From Paenibacillus kyungheensis (lineage in GTDB: Bacteria; Bacillota; Bacilli; Paenibacillales; Paenibacillaceae), in assembly GCF_028606985.1 (NCBI RefSeq), contig NZ_CP117416.1, positions 2,518,001 through 2,582,000 on the forward strand: a stretch of DNA of 64,000 nt, written 5' to 3'. The notes under the pieces were generated by a model. It saw only the letters and a list, made by a program, of their open reading frames with translations. It was not told the DNA's origin and did no database searches. Numbering within the stretch: position 1 is the stretch's first letter; the number at the start of each line of letters is the position of its first letter. Below are positions 27,153-35,310 of this stretch, piece after piece. The position numbers were made by a program, and so were the translations under genes.

Positions 27153-29672
27153 TTAGACAAAAAGATTATGATTCGCTTGAGAAGCTTGTCCTAAATAATA
27201 ACCGACGCCTACACTTTTAACATGATCCATCAATTCGTCGCGGTGAATATTCATCAGATCCATCGACATCTGGCAAGCTACCATTTCTACACCTTGATCG
27301 ACGGCACTCTGTATAAGTTCTTCTAAAGAAGGAACATTATGATGTTTCATAAGACCACGAATCATTTTGGGACCTGCGCCAAACATATTCATTTGGGATA
27401 AGCGTAACTTATGGCTGGTACGAGGGAGCATCATATCAAACATACGACCAATCATGGTTTTGGAGATTGGCTGAGGAGACTGTTTGCGAATAATCGTTAA
27501 TCCCCAGAACGTAAAGAACATAGTAACTTTGCGACCACTGGCAGCAGCACCGTTAGCAATAATTAAGGAAGCAATTGCTTTATCCAAATCACCACTAAAA
27601 ACGACCATTGTACTAGCAGGATCGGCTTCTGTAGAAATGGAAGGCGAAAGCTCCGAGTTCTGCGCTGCTATTGTTTTGCCAATGATAGCTTCAATTACTC
27701 CACCGTTACCACGCTCTAATTGGAGAAGCGTAGACTTAGACATTGCTGTCCATGCTTTGATATCTTCGTAAAAGCCAGGGTCAGACGCTTGCACATGTAA
27801 AGTCTGTCCATTGGATAGTTGATCCATTGTCTTCTTAACCTGTATAAGAGGGCCGGGACAGCTTAATCCACGTACATCCAATTCAACATCTATATGCATC
27901 GGTTGAGCAGTTGGATGTTCGGTAATATGTGATCCATTTTCTACTACAGTAAGGGTTGGTAAAAGATTAGGTTGTCCATTGTTATTGCCGTTTGGTTCTT
28001 CGGAAGAAAAAGAGCTGGTCTGAAATTGAGCCATACGGTATGTTTTGTAACCGCCGCTTAAGTTTTTAGTCTCAAAACCATGCTGACGCAAAATTTGAGA
28101 AGCGGTATAGCCACGTAATCCAACCTGGCAATACACCCAAATTTCTTTGGAACGATCCATTTCGCTCAACCGCTGACGAAGTTCGTCTACTGGAATAGAC
28201 AGTGATCCAGTGATATGTCCATTGTGATGCTCCAGTTCACTACGCACATCGAGCAAAATAGACTGCTCAGTGTCACGTTCTGTTAGCTGATCATACGTAA
28301 AGACCTGCACGCGTCCAGATACTATATTCTCCGCGGCATATCCAGCCATATTCACAGGATCTTTGGCAGAAGAATACGGTGGTGCATAGCTAAGTTCAAG
28401 TTCTGCCAGATCATGAATAGAGCCACCAAAATGAATAGCCGTAGCAATATCATCAATTCGCTTATCTACACCCTCATAACCAACAGCTTGAGCTCCTAAA
28501 ATTTTACCTGTTGGTGTAAATAGCAACTTGAGTGTAATAGCACTGGCACCGGGATAGTAAGAAGCATTAGAGGAAGGATGAACAATCACACTCTGGTAGT
28601 CTATACCCAGACGTTTGAGCTTCTTCTCACTACTTCCTGTAGAAGCACCGGTGAGATCGAATACTTTAATAACAGACGTACCCATCGTTCCTTTATAACT
28701 AGAGTTCAATCCAGCGATACGGTCAGCAACAATCCTACCTTGTTTGTTAGCAGGACCTGCTAGCGGAATCGTTGTCTGGCTTCCATGAATATAGTCTTTC
28801 ACCTCAATAGCATCTCCAACAGCATAGATATCTGGCAAATTAGTTTCAAGCGATTCATTGACCACAATATGTCCGCGTGATCCAAGAGCAATGCCACTAC
28901 TTTGCAAGAAGGAAGTGTCAGGTCTTACACCGATCGCAAGAATGACCAGATCAGCAGATAGTGGGCTACCATTTTCAAGTTCAACACGAATACCTTGTTC
29001 GTAGGAATGAAAGCCGATCACACGTTGCTTGAACATCAGCCTCACGCCATGTTGCTCCATTTCTTGTGCTAGTACTGTCGCCAGTTCAGGATCGAATGGA
29101 GCCAGTAGCTGAGGATTACTTTCTATGAGGGTTACGTCCAGACCGGCTTCGCGTAGATTTTCTGCCATTTCTACACCGATAAATCCTCCACCTACAACAA
29201 TGGCTGATCGGGTATGTTCGGAAGTAACACGTTCTTTGATACGCTCAATATCATTCACATTACGTACAGTAAAGATAAGTGGATGATCATTGCCAGGCAA
29301 GTTAGGAATAAAAGGACGAGCACCTGGAGATAAGATCAACTTATCATAACTTTCCTCATATAGACCACGTTCAGGATGCTGGATCTGGATCGTATGAGTA
29401 TCCGGATGAATAGCTATAACTTCGCTTTGTGTACGCACGTCGATTTGAAAGCGCTCTGACATGCCTTTTGGCGTTTGAACAAGCAAGCGTTCACGGTCGG
29501 TAATAGAACCCCCAATATAGTAAGGTAATCCACAGTTAGCAAAAGAAATATGAGGCCCTTTTTCAAACATAATAATCTCAGCATGTTCATCCAGTCGGCG
29601 TAAACGTGCCGCAGCCGATGCGCCTCCAGCTACACCACCGACAATCAATACTTTTTGACATTGTTGATTCAT
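27153..29672 (-). CDS. CoA-disulfide reductase-like fusion with rhodanese, TusA and DsrE domains
   Basis: This 839-residue four-part protein has a FAD/NAD(P)H pyridine nucleotide-disulfide oxidoreductase (1-450; GGVAGGASAAARLRRL dinucleotide motif, redox Cys47 in FANCGLPYY). Next come a rhodanese domain (about 460-555; active-site loop CQVGLRG), a TusA/SirA domain (about 605-670; RGLSCPGPLIQVKK with the sulfur-carrying Cys) and a DsrE/F-like domain (about 685-839). Such fusions reduce CoA or glutathione persulfides and disulfides and relay sulfane sulfur in the cytoplasm. ATG 29672 overlaps the ArsR stop by ATGA, so the two are translationally coupled; TTG 29681 is an alternative start. Confidence 0.92.
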   Translation of the reverse strand: MNQQCQKVLIVGGVAGGASAAARLRRLDEHAEIIMFEKGPHISFANCGLPYYIGGSITDRERLLVQTPKGMSERFQIDVRTQSEVIAIHPDTHTIQIQHPERGLYEESYDKLILSPGARPFIPNLPGNDHPLIFTVRNVNDIERIKERVTSEHTRSAIVVGGGFIGVEMAENLREAGLDVTLIESNPQLLAPFDPELATVLAQEMEQHGVRLMFKQRVIGFHSYEQGIRVELENGSPLSADLVILAIGVRPDTSFLQSSGIALGSRGHIVVNESLETNLPDIYAVGDAIEVKDYIHGSQTTIPLAGPANKQGRIVADRIAGLNSSYKGTMGTSVIKVFDLTGASTGSSEKKLKRLGIDYQSVIVHPSSNASYYPGASAITLKLLFTPTGKILGAQAVGYEGVDKRIDDIATAIHFGGSIHDLAELELSYAPPYSSAKDPVNMAGYAAENIVSGRVQVFTYDQLTERDTEQSILLDVRSELEHHNGHITGSLSIPVDELRQRLSEMDRSKEIWVYCQVGLRGYTASQILRQHGFETKNLSGGYKTYRMAQFQTSSFSSEEPNGNNNGQPNLLPTLTVVENGSHITEHPTAQPMHIDVELDVRGLSCPGPLIQVKKTMDQLSNGQTLHVQASDPGFYEDIKAWTAMSKSTLLQLERGNGGVIEAIIGKTIAAQNSELSPSISTEADPASTMVVFSGDLDKAIASLIIANGAAASGRKVTMFFTFWGLTIIRKQSPQPISKTMIGRMFDMMLPRTSHKLRLSQMNMFGAGPKMIRGLMKHHNVPSLEELIQSAVDQGVEMVACQMSMDLMNIHRDELMDHVKSVGVGYYLGQASQANHNLFV

Positions 29673-29983
29673 GATTCGCAATCTTCCTCTCCAAACAAAA
29701 TATGGACGATCGGTTCGATCCGAGGGTCAGCGAGAAGATAGTTAACTTCTAGCCCACTACGTTCAGTGGTAACAATCCCGGTGCTACGAAGCTTCTGTAG
29801 ATGTTGTGAAATCGTCGATTGTGGAATATCCAGACATTCTTGCATATATGAAACGTTACATTTACGTTTGCGTATAAGTCCACGCACAATGCATAAGCGA
29901 ATAGGATGCGATAAAGCTTTCAACAGATTAGCAGGTTCATCAAATTGTTTTAAATCTTTTACATCAAAAGCGGTAGTATCCAT
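29669..29983 (-). CDS. ArsR/SmtB-family regulator, possible persulfide sensor
   Basis: This 104-residue winged-helix protein has the ArsR core LLKALSHPIRLCIVRGL, then CLDIPQSTISQHLQKLRSTGIVTTERSGLEVNYLL. It has four cysteines, including Cys in KRKCNVSYMQECLD and one near the C-terminus (EEDCES). Coupling to the sulfur-relay fusion and the cysteines suggest a BigR/SqrR-type persulfide sensor rather than a metal sensor; this is inference. A palindrome lies upstream of its start. Confidence 0.88.
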   Translation of the reverse strand: MDTTAFDVKDLKQFDEPANLLKALSHPIRLCIVRGLIRKRKCNVSYMQECLDIPQSTISQHLQKLRSTGIVTTERSGLEVNYLLADPRIEPIVHILFGEEDCES

Positions 29984-29996
29984 ATGAACCCTCCTT

Positions 29997-30024
29997 ATAT
30001 CGTTATATTAGAATAATACGATAT
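29997..30024. promoter_or_regulatory. Palindromic operator candidate upstream of arsR-type gene
   Basis: ATATCGT (29997-30003) and ACGATAT (30018-30024) are perfect arms around a 14-base AT-rich centre containing TATATTAGAATA. It lies just upstream of the ribosome binding site of the ArsR-family gene, as expected for autoregulation. Confidence 0.55.
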
Positions 30025-30106
30025 GAGAAATGATCAGTCAAATGTATTTGGAAAAGAGAGATTAGGAGGCTAGAAGTAGATTGCCATTTTATAAAAAGTA
30101 GTAGAT

Positions 30107-30140
30107 AAAAAAGGAACCCATTGTTGCAGACTCCTTTTTT
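30107..30140 (-). terminator. Terminator after the Lrp-like gene
   Basis: AAAAAAGGA (30107-30115) and TCCTTTTTT (30132-30140) are perfectly complementary, just past the end of the Lrp-like reading frame. Confidence 0.6.
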
Positions 30141-30147
30141 ATATCGA

Positions 30148-30616
30148 TTATGAATAAGAGTTACTTTTATTTTGTGAAATCGCTGTTAGGGCATCGCTTT
30201 GCTTCATTTTTTGGATAGACAAATTCAGACTATAATTGCCGTGGACAAGTAACGCATCAAGAAAATCATTTAACTGTTCTTGCGAACCGACTTTTAATTT
30301 TAAATGATAACAACCTTCTCCAGAAATGCGCTGTGCTTCGATAACTTCATCTTGTTCGCAAATAAAACTTATAAAAGATTTGTGATTGGCACTATTCATC
30401 GTAATAATGACAAACGCTGTTATAAGTAAGACTCGGCTTGAGTTCATCTACAATCAAAGAATAGGAGTGGATCACGCCGTTATCTTTAAACTTTTTAATC
30501 CGGTTAACAACAGCTTGCCCGGTCATATGAATCTGTTCTCCAAGATCTTTCCAAGGAATACGTAAGTTGTCTGTCAATATTCGAAGGATCTGATAATCTG
30601 TGTGATCAAGCTGCAT
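30148..30616 (-). pseudogene. Frameshifted Lrp/AsnC-family regulator
   Basis: The N-terminal frame (30616 down to about 30430) encodes an Lrp helix-turn-helix: LDHTDYQILRILTDNLRIPWKDLGE, then MTGQAVVNRIKKFKDNGVI. The C-terminal frame (about 30440 to 30148) encodes the RAM/ligand domain: LLITAFVIITMNSANHKSF, ISGEGCYHLKLKV, FLDALLVHGNY. They are in different frames and together make one normal-length protein of about 155 residues. A single indel near 30425-30440, around the codons for DELK, explains this. No complete regulator is made unless the break is a sequencing error. Confidence 0.75.
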
Positions 30617-30794
30617 ATAGAAATCCTTTCATCTTGAAATGATTTAATAAGAAATGGTTTTGCCAGGTTGTTTTCCGAAATTCAAATAACCTTTATCATT
30701 TGATTATACGCTAAAAGTTGTGCAGAAATGAAATGCATATTTCTTCAAATCTTAACATGTACGTATTATATCTAAATAAAAGGAGTCCAATAAA

Positions 30795-31508
30795 ATGAAT
30801 ATTCAATTAATCCGTAATGCTACTCTTATTGTTCAATATACAGGCAAGATATTTCTGATCGATCCATTTTTATCTGAAAAGGGTACACTGCCTACTTTTC
30901 CTAATGCTGCTAGAGAAGATCAAAAAAATCCTCTTGTGGCGTTACCCATTTCAATCGAAGAAATTATCAGCGGGGTAGACGCAGTAATCGTAACTCACTT
31001 ACATATCGATCATTGGGATGATGCAACCAAAGAAGCTCTACCGAAAGAAATAAAGCTTTTTACACAAAACGAAGAAGATGCTCAAGAAATCAAAAGTGCT
31101 GGCTTTACCAATGTTGAAGTTCTACAGATAGATACCGTATACGAAGGTATTCAATTCATCAAAACAAAAGGTGAGCACGGACGCGGAGAAATTCTGAATA
31201 CGGCAGGCAAAGGATGCGGTGTCGCATTCAATCATGCCACTGAAAAAACGTTATATGTCGCTGGAGATACGGTCTGGTATGAAGAAGTTCAGCAGACTAT
31301 TCAGACGCATCAACCTCAAATCATCGTAGTCAACGGTGGAGGCAACCAGTTTATACAAGGCGGCTCCAAAGTCTCAAATTAGCTCTGCTCATATGGAAGC
31401 TGTGAATCATGGGAATCTTTCAAGAGAAGATCTCAGAAATTTTGCCGCTGAAAAGGAATGTCTTCTAACGTTATTGTACCGAATAATGGTGAATCGTATA
31501 CTTTTTGA
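30795..31508 (+). pseudogene. Decayed metallo-beta-lactamase-fold hydrolase gene
   Basis: The first 195 codons encode a UlaG/YtnP-like MBL-fold protein with the metal motif THLHIDHWD, then YVAGDTVWY and VVNGGGNQF, and stop at 31380-31382. Coding continues out of frame: from about 31352 another frame reads AAPKSQISSAHMEAVNHGNLSREDL, the family's C-terminal part. The join at GGCGGCTCC lacks the segment normally found between GGN and the AAP motif, so a short internal deletion plus frame change is likely. A further one-base loss near 31455 moves to a third frame ending SSNVIVPNNGESYTF. At least two lesions mean the gene is dead. Confidence 0.8.
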
Positions 31509-32243
31509 ATAAGTGAAAAAAAGGCACTGAAAAGGGTATTTTTCTTATAATTAGAGCAATGTAATTATTTCCACAATCATACATTGAAAAATTAACTTAT
31601 TTGGGAAGATAAAGTTCAATATGTTTAAGAGGGTGCTGTATCGCTATAAATTCTTCAAAAAAATAGATTTCTTTATCACAATCTCCTTTTGGTTTCGCAG
31701 TAATTTTGTACTATTCATTACATTTTTTAGATCGCTTTTCCTGTACAACTGTCAAATATCAAATAAGGTTTTTCTTTAAATTTGTATTACTCGTGATCTG
31801 CAAAAGCCATTTTATTTCATACTCACAAATTCAATATACAAACGATGGGAACGAGAACGATTAAACTGATCTATGATTTGTCAAACAGGGTAGTAATGAA
31901 ATGATTCTTTATCCATAGTACTAAAGGTCTGAGTATTTCAAAAAAGCATATCTTTTCTTGGAAGTTCTTTTTGATAGATAACTCAACAGAAATCTTTCAA
32001 CGCTTGATTTGAATAATTGAAAATTATGTATGATTTAATCTTATATAGTCTATGTTTTCACATAATACATTCTATTAATTTTATTGACAGCATATTCAAA
32101 TAAGATATAATCTGATGTAGATATTTTATTCCTATTAATTGAAATTAAAGATTTTATTTCCTTCTGGTAAATTACATAATGGTATTTTTGTGATTAAATG
32201 TATCTTAGTAACAGATAAATGAATACTATAAATGGAGGTTAGG
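31509..32243. other. AT-rich intergenic boundary upstream of the biosynthetic cluster
   Basis: About 730 bases with no credible gene. Short open stretches on both strands (for example a 38-codon minus-strand frame ending at 31597) have no start or ribosome binding site and may be remnants. The right end contains a strong promoter. The stretch separates decayed host genes from the PKS/NRPS cluster. Confidence 0.6.
32084..32111 (+). promoter_or_regulatory. Strong sigma-A type promoter of the cluster's first gene
   Basis: Consensus TTGACA (32084-32089) and TATAAT (32106-32111) are separated by 16 bases, about 130 bases upstream of the acyl carrier protein start. This leaves an untranslated leader of about 125 bases. 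Confidence 0.75.
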
Positions 32244-32495
32244 ATGGATAAAATAAAAGAGAGTTTGATTACGGTTGCTAGAAGTTTGGATTCAGAAAGG
32301 AAAATTGATACGGATTTATGGAATATGAATCTAATGGAACTAGGTATGAATTCGATTGAATATATAAAATTTATAGTTGCAGTTGAAGAAAATCTAGGAA
32401 TGGATTTTCCTGATCAATTGCTAGATCTCAATGAATTTAATACATTTAAAAAAATAGAAAATTATATTAAGGAATTGATAAAAGAAAATAAATGA
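32244..32495 (+). CDS. Free-standing acyl/peptidyl carrier protein
   Basis: This 83-residue carrier protein has the phosphopantetheine site GMNSI at residues 34-38 (Ser37) followed by the helix YIKFIVAVEENLGM. Carrier proteins hold acyl or aminoacyl groups as thioesters. ATG 32244 follows GGAGG at 32234-32238; an ATG at 32232 overlaps that site. Its GMNSI motif is identical to that of the carrier domain fused to the LoaP-like protein in the next gene, so the two carrier units may be related. It is first after the strong promoter. The codons are very AT-rich, unlike the NRPS/PKS genes. Its cargo is unknown. Confidence 0.88.
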   Translation: MDKIKESLITVARSLDSERKIDTDLWNMNLMELGMNSIEYIKFIVAVEENLGMDFPDQLLDLNEFNTFKKIENYIKELIKENK

Positions 32496-32546
32496 ATCAA
32501 CATTTTTTAACATTAAATTTATTTTTCTATAATTTTATATTAAATA

Positions 32547-32575
32547 TTGATATAGTATACAAAAAATGATACAAT
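32547..32575 (+). promoter_or_regulatory. Second promoter, in front of the first antitermination leader
   Basis: TTGATA (32547-32552) and TACAAT (32570-32575) are spaced by 17 bases. Transcription from here would give a leader of roughly 290 bases containing the conserved element and a terminator before the LoaP-like gene. Confidence 0.55.
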
Positions 32576-32629
32576 CACAACAAAATTTGTAAATATGTAT
32601 TTTATGAAATTCATCAAATAACTTATTTA

Positions 32630-32720
32630 ATCGTTGTTTCGGCACGTTACATAATTATTTGATACATATGCCATATCTTCTTGTAGTGCGATTTATTTGC
32701 ATGAAAGGGCGAAGCTTTGT
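32630..32720 (+). promoter_or_regulatory. Conserved leader RNA element, copy 1 (putative LoaP target)
   Basis: GTTTCGGCACGTT (32636-32648) and GGGCGAAGCT (32707-32716) recur in the second leader at the same spacing (58 versus 56 bases). GTTTCG and CGAAGC can pair (one G-U), closing a hairpin whose interior contains a further stem, GCAC with GTGC and TACA with TGTA. In Bacillus velezensis, LoaP acts on a hairpin in the leaders of the difficidin and macrolactin operons. Position and repetition make this the likely target of the protein encoded just downstream. Confidence 0.6.
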
Positions 32721-32740
32721 TTAAAACACATTCCCAATAT

Positions 32741-32785
32741 AAACCATTTTTCAGAAGAGTCCGTTTGAAGAATGGTTTTATTTAT
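32741..32785 (+). terminator. Leader terminator ahead of the LoaP-like gene
   Basis: AAACCATTTTTC (32741-32752) pairs with GAAGAATGGTTT (32767-32778), 12 bp with one G-U, followed by TATTTATTAT. It follows the conserved element and precedes the coding sequence, so it could be the site of regulated read-through. The T tract is weak. Confidence 0.6.
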
Positions 32786-32871
32786 TATCAGTTTAGAAAG
32801 GGCTTACAAAATTTTGAAAAGTAGCGCTTACACACATGATTTCAAGTAAACCATAAGTGGGTGGTAATAAC

Positions 32872-33690
32872 ATGAAATGGTATGTATTATTTGTTAAAAA
32901 TGGTGAGGAAGATTATGTAAAAAATCAAATTCAAATGCGATTAAATGAGTTTGGTTGTAATTGTCTTGTCCCAAAACGAAAAGTCCCAGAAAAGAAAAAT
33001 GGCATAATAAATCATGTCGTAAAGATTATGTTTCCGGGTTATGTATTTTTACAAACAAAAATGAATTTCTTTAAATATGATCTTATAAAAACAATACCTC
33101 ATATTATTTATTTTCTAAATTATAGAAATAAAAAAGATTCCAGTTTAAATTCATCCGGTCAACATGAAGAAGCATTTTTTAAATTTATTCCTGATAATGA
33201 AATGAACGGGCTACTAAATTTAATAAACCTTGAGAATGATACGTTGGAATATTCAAAATTCTGTTTAGATCAGGAGAAGTTAACAATTATATCTGGACCC
33301 TTAATTGGCATGGAAGGAAGAATCAAGAAAATAGATAGACGAAAACAACGAGCCAAGTTATTGATTAATGTTATGGGTCAGGAAAAATTAGTCGATATTG
33401 GATTTGAAGTTTTGAATTTAAAAAATTATGCTTTATTAGATAAACAAGCTAATCTTAGAGAAGGATTAAGGAAAAAAGTTGAGCGTGTGATTAGAACTTT
33501 GATTCAAATCCCAGAATTTTTGCCTAAAGGTAACACATTAGCTAATTATGGAATGAATTCAATCACTTTTCTAAGGCTGATGTGCAACTTGGAGACTGAA
33601 TTTGGAATTGAATTATGTGATGATGACCTTTGTATAGAGAGATTAAAAACTGTAGATGATATTACTTACTACATTCAGAAAAAAATTTAA
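32872..33690 (+). CDS. LoaP-like NusG antiterminator fused to a C-terminal carrier-protein domain
   Basis: This 272-residue protein has a NusG N-terminal (NGN) domain (about 1-110; WYVLFVKNGEEDYVKNQI, VPKRKVPEKKNG, KIMFPGYVFLQT), the part that contacts RNA polymerase. A KOW domain follows (about 134-182; LTIISGPLIGMEGRIKKIDRRK). These match specialised NusG paralogues such as LoaP. Beyond KOW, where NusG proteins normally end, lies an extra domain of about 80 residues (about 192-272) with the carrier motif NYGMNSITFL (Ser230) and a following helix LMCNLETEFGIEL, as in acyl carrier proteins. ATG 32872 follows GGGTGGT. Two leaders with repeated elements and terminators flank this region, so it likely controls the operon. 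The fusion could let carrier loading influence transcription; this is inference. Confidence 0.85.
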   Translation: MKWYVLFVKNGEEDYVKNQIQMRLNEFGCNCLVPKRKVPEKKNGIINHVVKIMFPGYVFLQTKMNFFKYDLIKTIPHIIYFLNYRNKKDSSLNSSGQHEEAFFKFIPDNEMNGLLNLINLENDTLEYSKFCLDQEKLTIISGPLIGMEGRIKKIDRRKQRAKLLINVMGQEKLVDIGFEVLNLKNYALLDKQANLREGLRKKVERVIRTLIQIPEFLPKGNTLANYGMNSITFLRLMCNLETEFGIELCDDDLCIERLKTVDDITYYIQKKI

Positions 33691-33783
33691 CAACATAACA
33701 GGGTACATAATCTGCATACAGAACTAATGATACCGTGAGTTTAGAGATAATATTTTTAAAATATTAAAAAAGGAGTTAGAAAA

Positions 33784-34800
33784 TTGACTATTAAAATTCT
33801 TGAAACTCATTCTCCTATGATAGCAACGTATCCACACCATGCAAGTCTGTTTTCAATTATTGAAGATGATCCGCGAGCCTTAAGCTGGATATTTCACAAT
33901 TATCTACTACTATTTCTTCACCATGATGAAAAAGGAGAATATGGTATAGATTTTTGCTCTCAATATTTTCCTTGGCATCAACTTAAATTTTCATCTTGTC
34001 CGTTAATTTTATGTAGAAACTATGATACAGAGATTTTATTGAAAAATTCCAAGTTAAGCGACCTGATCATAAGCTTAATAGATACAGAAAGTTATGTGTA
34101 TTTTTTTAGAGATATTGGAAATAATAATAGGCATGAAGTATTAGTCTCAGGATATGATTTGTCATCTCAAACATTTTTGTGTCATGATTTTTGGAGTGAC
34201 GTTTTTAGTGAAAAATGGATACCCTTTAATGAAATCCAAACAGCCACTACTAAAGTATCTCATGCTGAATGGGCTGTAGATTATTTGAATGGAATATGGA
34301 CATTACAAAAAAATCCGAAATACAAGAATAAAGATGAATTTTATTACGAAACAGTACTTAATTTCAATAAAGAAGATCTAATACATTGTCTACGGGAATA
34401 TTTAGGATATGATAACAATGTAAGACAGGTTTTGAAAAAAGATAACCGTATCGTCGGCATTGATATTTACGATACAATGATCAATATGCTTGAAAAACAA
34501 AAAAATAATCCAATTAATCTGCCGTTTACTCCTCATCCTTTTCAAGTCCTATATGAACATAAAAAGTTAATGGCATTTGCTATTGAGAATTTTATTGATA
34601 CTTATACTCACTTGGAAAAAGTAAAGTTATTAGTGGAAGAATCAAAAAAATTAAGGAATATTGTGATTTACTGTAATATATCGTTGGCGAGTAACCAAGT
34701 TTATAAACGATATGATTCAATAATTGAAAATATAAAGATTTTAAAAAATCTAGAATCAGATTTATTTAACACATTAATTGAAGAATATAACAATATATAG
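33784..34800 (+). CDS. BtrH-N-like protein lacking the expected cysteine
   Basis: This 338-residue protein has the same layout as the one at 1764-2813: an N-terminal papain-like half and a helical C-terminal half. His117 in RHEVLVSGYD and Asp135 in FLCHDFW fit the His and Asp of the fold, but the region where BtrH-N proteins have His-Cys reads PHHASLF, with His19 in place of Cys. It may be non-catalytic or use another chemistry. BtrH itself transfers an acyl group from a carrier protein, which suits a neighbourhood with two carrier domains. TTG 33784 follows AAGGAG. Codons are very AT-rich, like the two genes before it. The function is inferred and uncertain. Confidence 0.55.
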   Translation: MTIKILETHSPMIATYPHHASLFSIIEDDPRALSWIFHNYLLLFLHHDEKGEYGIDFCSQYFPWHQLKFSSCPLILCRNYDTEILLKNSKLSDLIISLIDTESYVYFFRDIGNNNRHEVLVSGYDLSSQTFLCHDFWSDVFSEKWIPFNEIQTATTKVSHAEWAVDYLNGIWTLQKNPKYKNKDEFYYETVLNFNKEDLIHCLREYLGYDNNVRQVLKKDNRIVGIDIYDTMINMLEKQKNNPINLPFTPHPFQVLYEHKKLMAFAIENFIDTYTHLEKVKLLVEESKKLRNIVIYCNISLASNQVYKRYDSIIENIKILKNLESDLFNTLIEEYNNI

Positions 34801-34970
34801 TTTTTTCAGATTCTGGCAATATTGATAGTAGATGAGGATCAAAAAGATAGCTATTTGGTTGCAAGCGTTCGAACATAATATTTAACTGTCTTACTTTTTT
34901 TGCAACTGATGTCAATAAAATTTGTAATCGATCAAATATATTTGGAATATGTCGGAATAAATGTGATTTG

Positions 34971-34999
34971 TTGACTATATATAATTCATGTAGTAAAGT
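34971..34999 (+). promoter_or_regulatory. Possible promoter of the NRPS/PKS operon
   Basis: TTGACT (34971-34976) and TAAAGT (34994-34999) with a 17-base spacer. The -10 box is weak. Transcription may instead come through from the upstream promoters. Confidence 0.35.
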
Positions 35000-35121
35000 T
35001 TGTAAAATATCATTTAAAATTTTGATAAGTATAATATAGAAAATCGTATTGAGTTTTATGTGAATTGAGAAAGCTTGCACAAAGCGAGCAAAGGATTAAG
35101 TTAAAAAATCAAGGTGATACC

Positions 35122-35212
35122 AATCGCTGTTTCGACACGTTGGCTTACTTTTGAGGTTATATAACTATTTCGTAGTCTATATGTGATATAGATGACTGGG
35201 CGAAGCTGTGAC
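35122..35212 (+). promoter_or_regulatory. Conserved leader RNA element, copy 2 (putative LoaP target)
   Basis: GTTTCGACACGTT (35129-35141) and GGGCGAAGCT (35198-35207) match copy 1 with one base change and near-equal spacing. The closing stem can extend outward: TCGC pairs with GTGA across a single U-U mismatch, giving about ten pairs. An inner hairpin TCTATAT-gtg-ATATAGA lies at about 35175-35192. It is followed 76 bases later by a strong terminator. Confidence 0.65.
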
Positions 35213-35283
35213 TTCAGGTTATTGAAATCTTATGCTCGTGAAATCAGATTTAAATAAATTCATTTATTGCAACTATTAGGATG

Positions 35284-35310
35284 CTTACACTTTCGAGTGT
35301 AAGTTTTTTT
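35284..35310 (+). terminator. Perfect TTCG-loop terminator immediately upstream of the NRPS gene
   Basis: CTTACACT (35284-35291), loop TTCG, AGTGTAAG (35296-35303), then seven T (35304-35310). It ends 36 bases before the NRPS ATG, with no gene between the preceding leader and it. It would stop transcription into the assembly-line operon unless polymerase is modified. Confidence 0.9.

Noticed and set aside
31597-31900. Minus-strand fragments that read like scraps of a protein
   Set aside because: They need several frame changes, have no start, and the complementary plus frame is equally open. A remnant is possible but not supported.
32600-32860. Riboswitch or T-box in the first leader
   Set aside because: No T-box sequence, no known riboswitch core recognised, and the element repeats in the second leader next to a NusG-type protein, which fits antitermination better.
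34766-35080. A 104-codon minus-strand frame overlapping the end of the BtrH-N-like gene and the leader
   Set aside because: AT-rich, hydrophobic by base composition, no credible start site and no recognisable family; the leader elements on the plus strand explain the region better.
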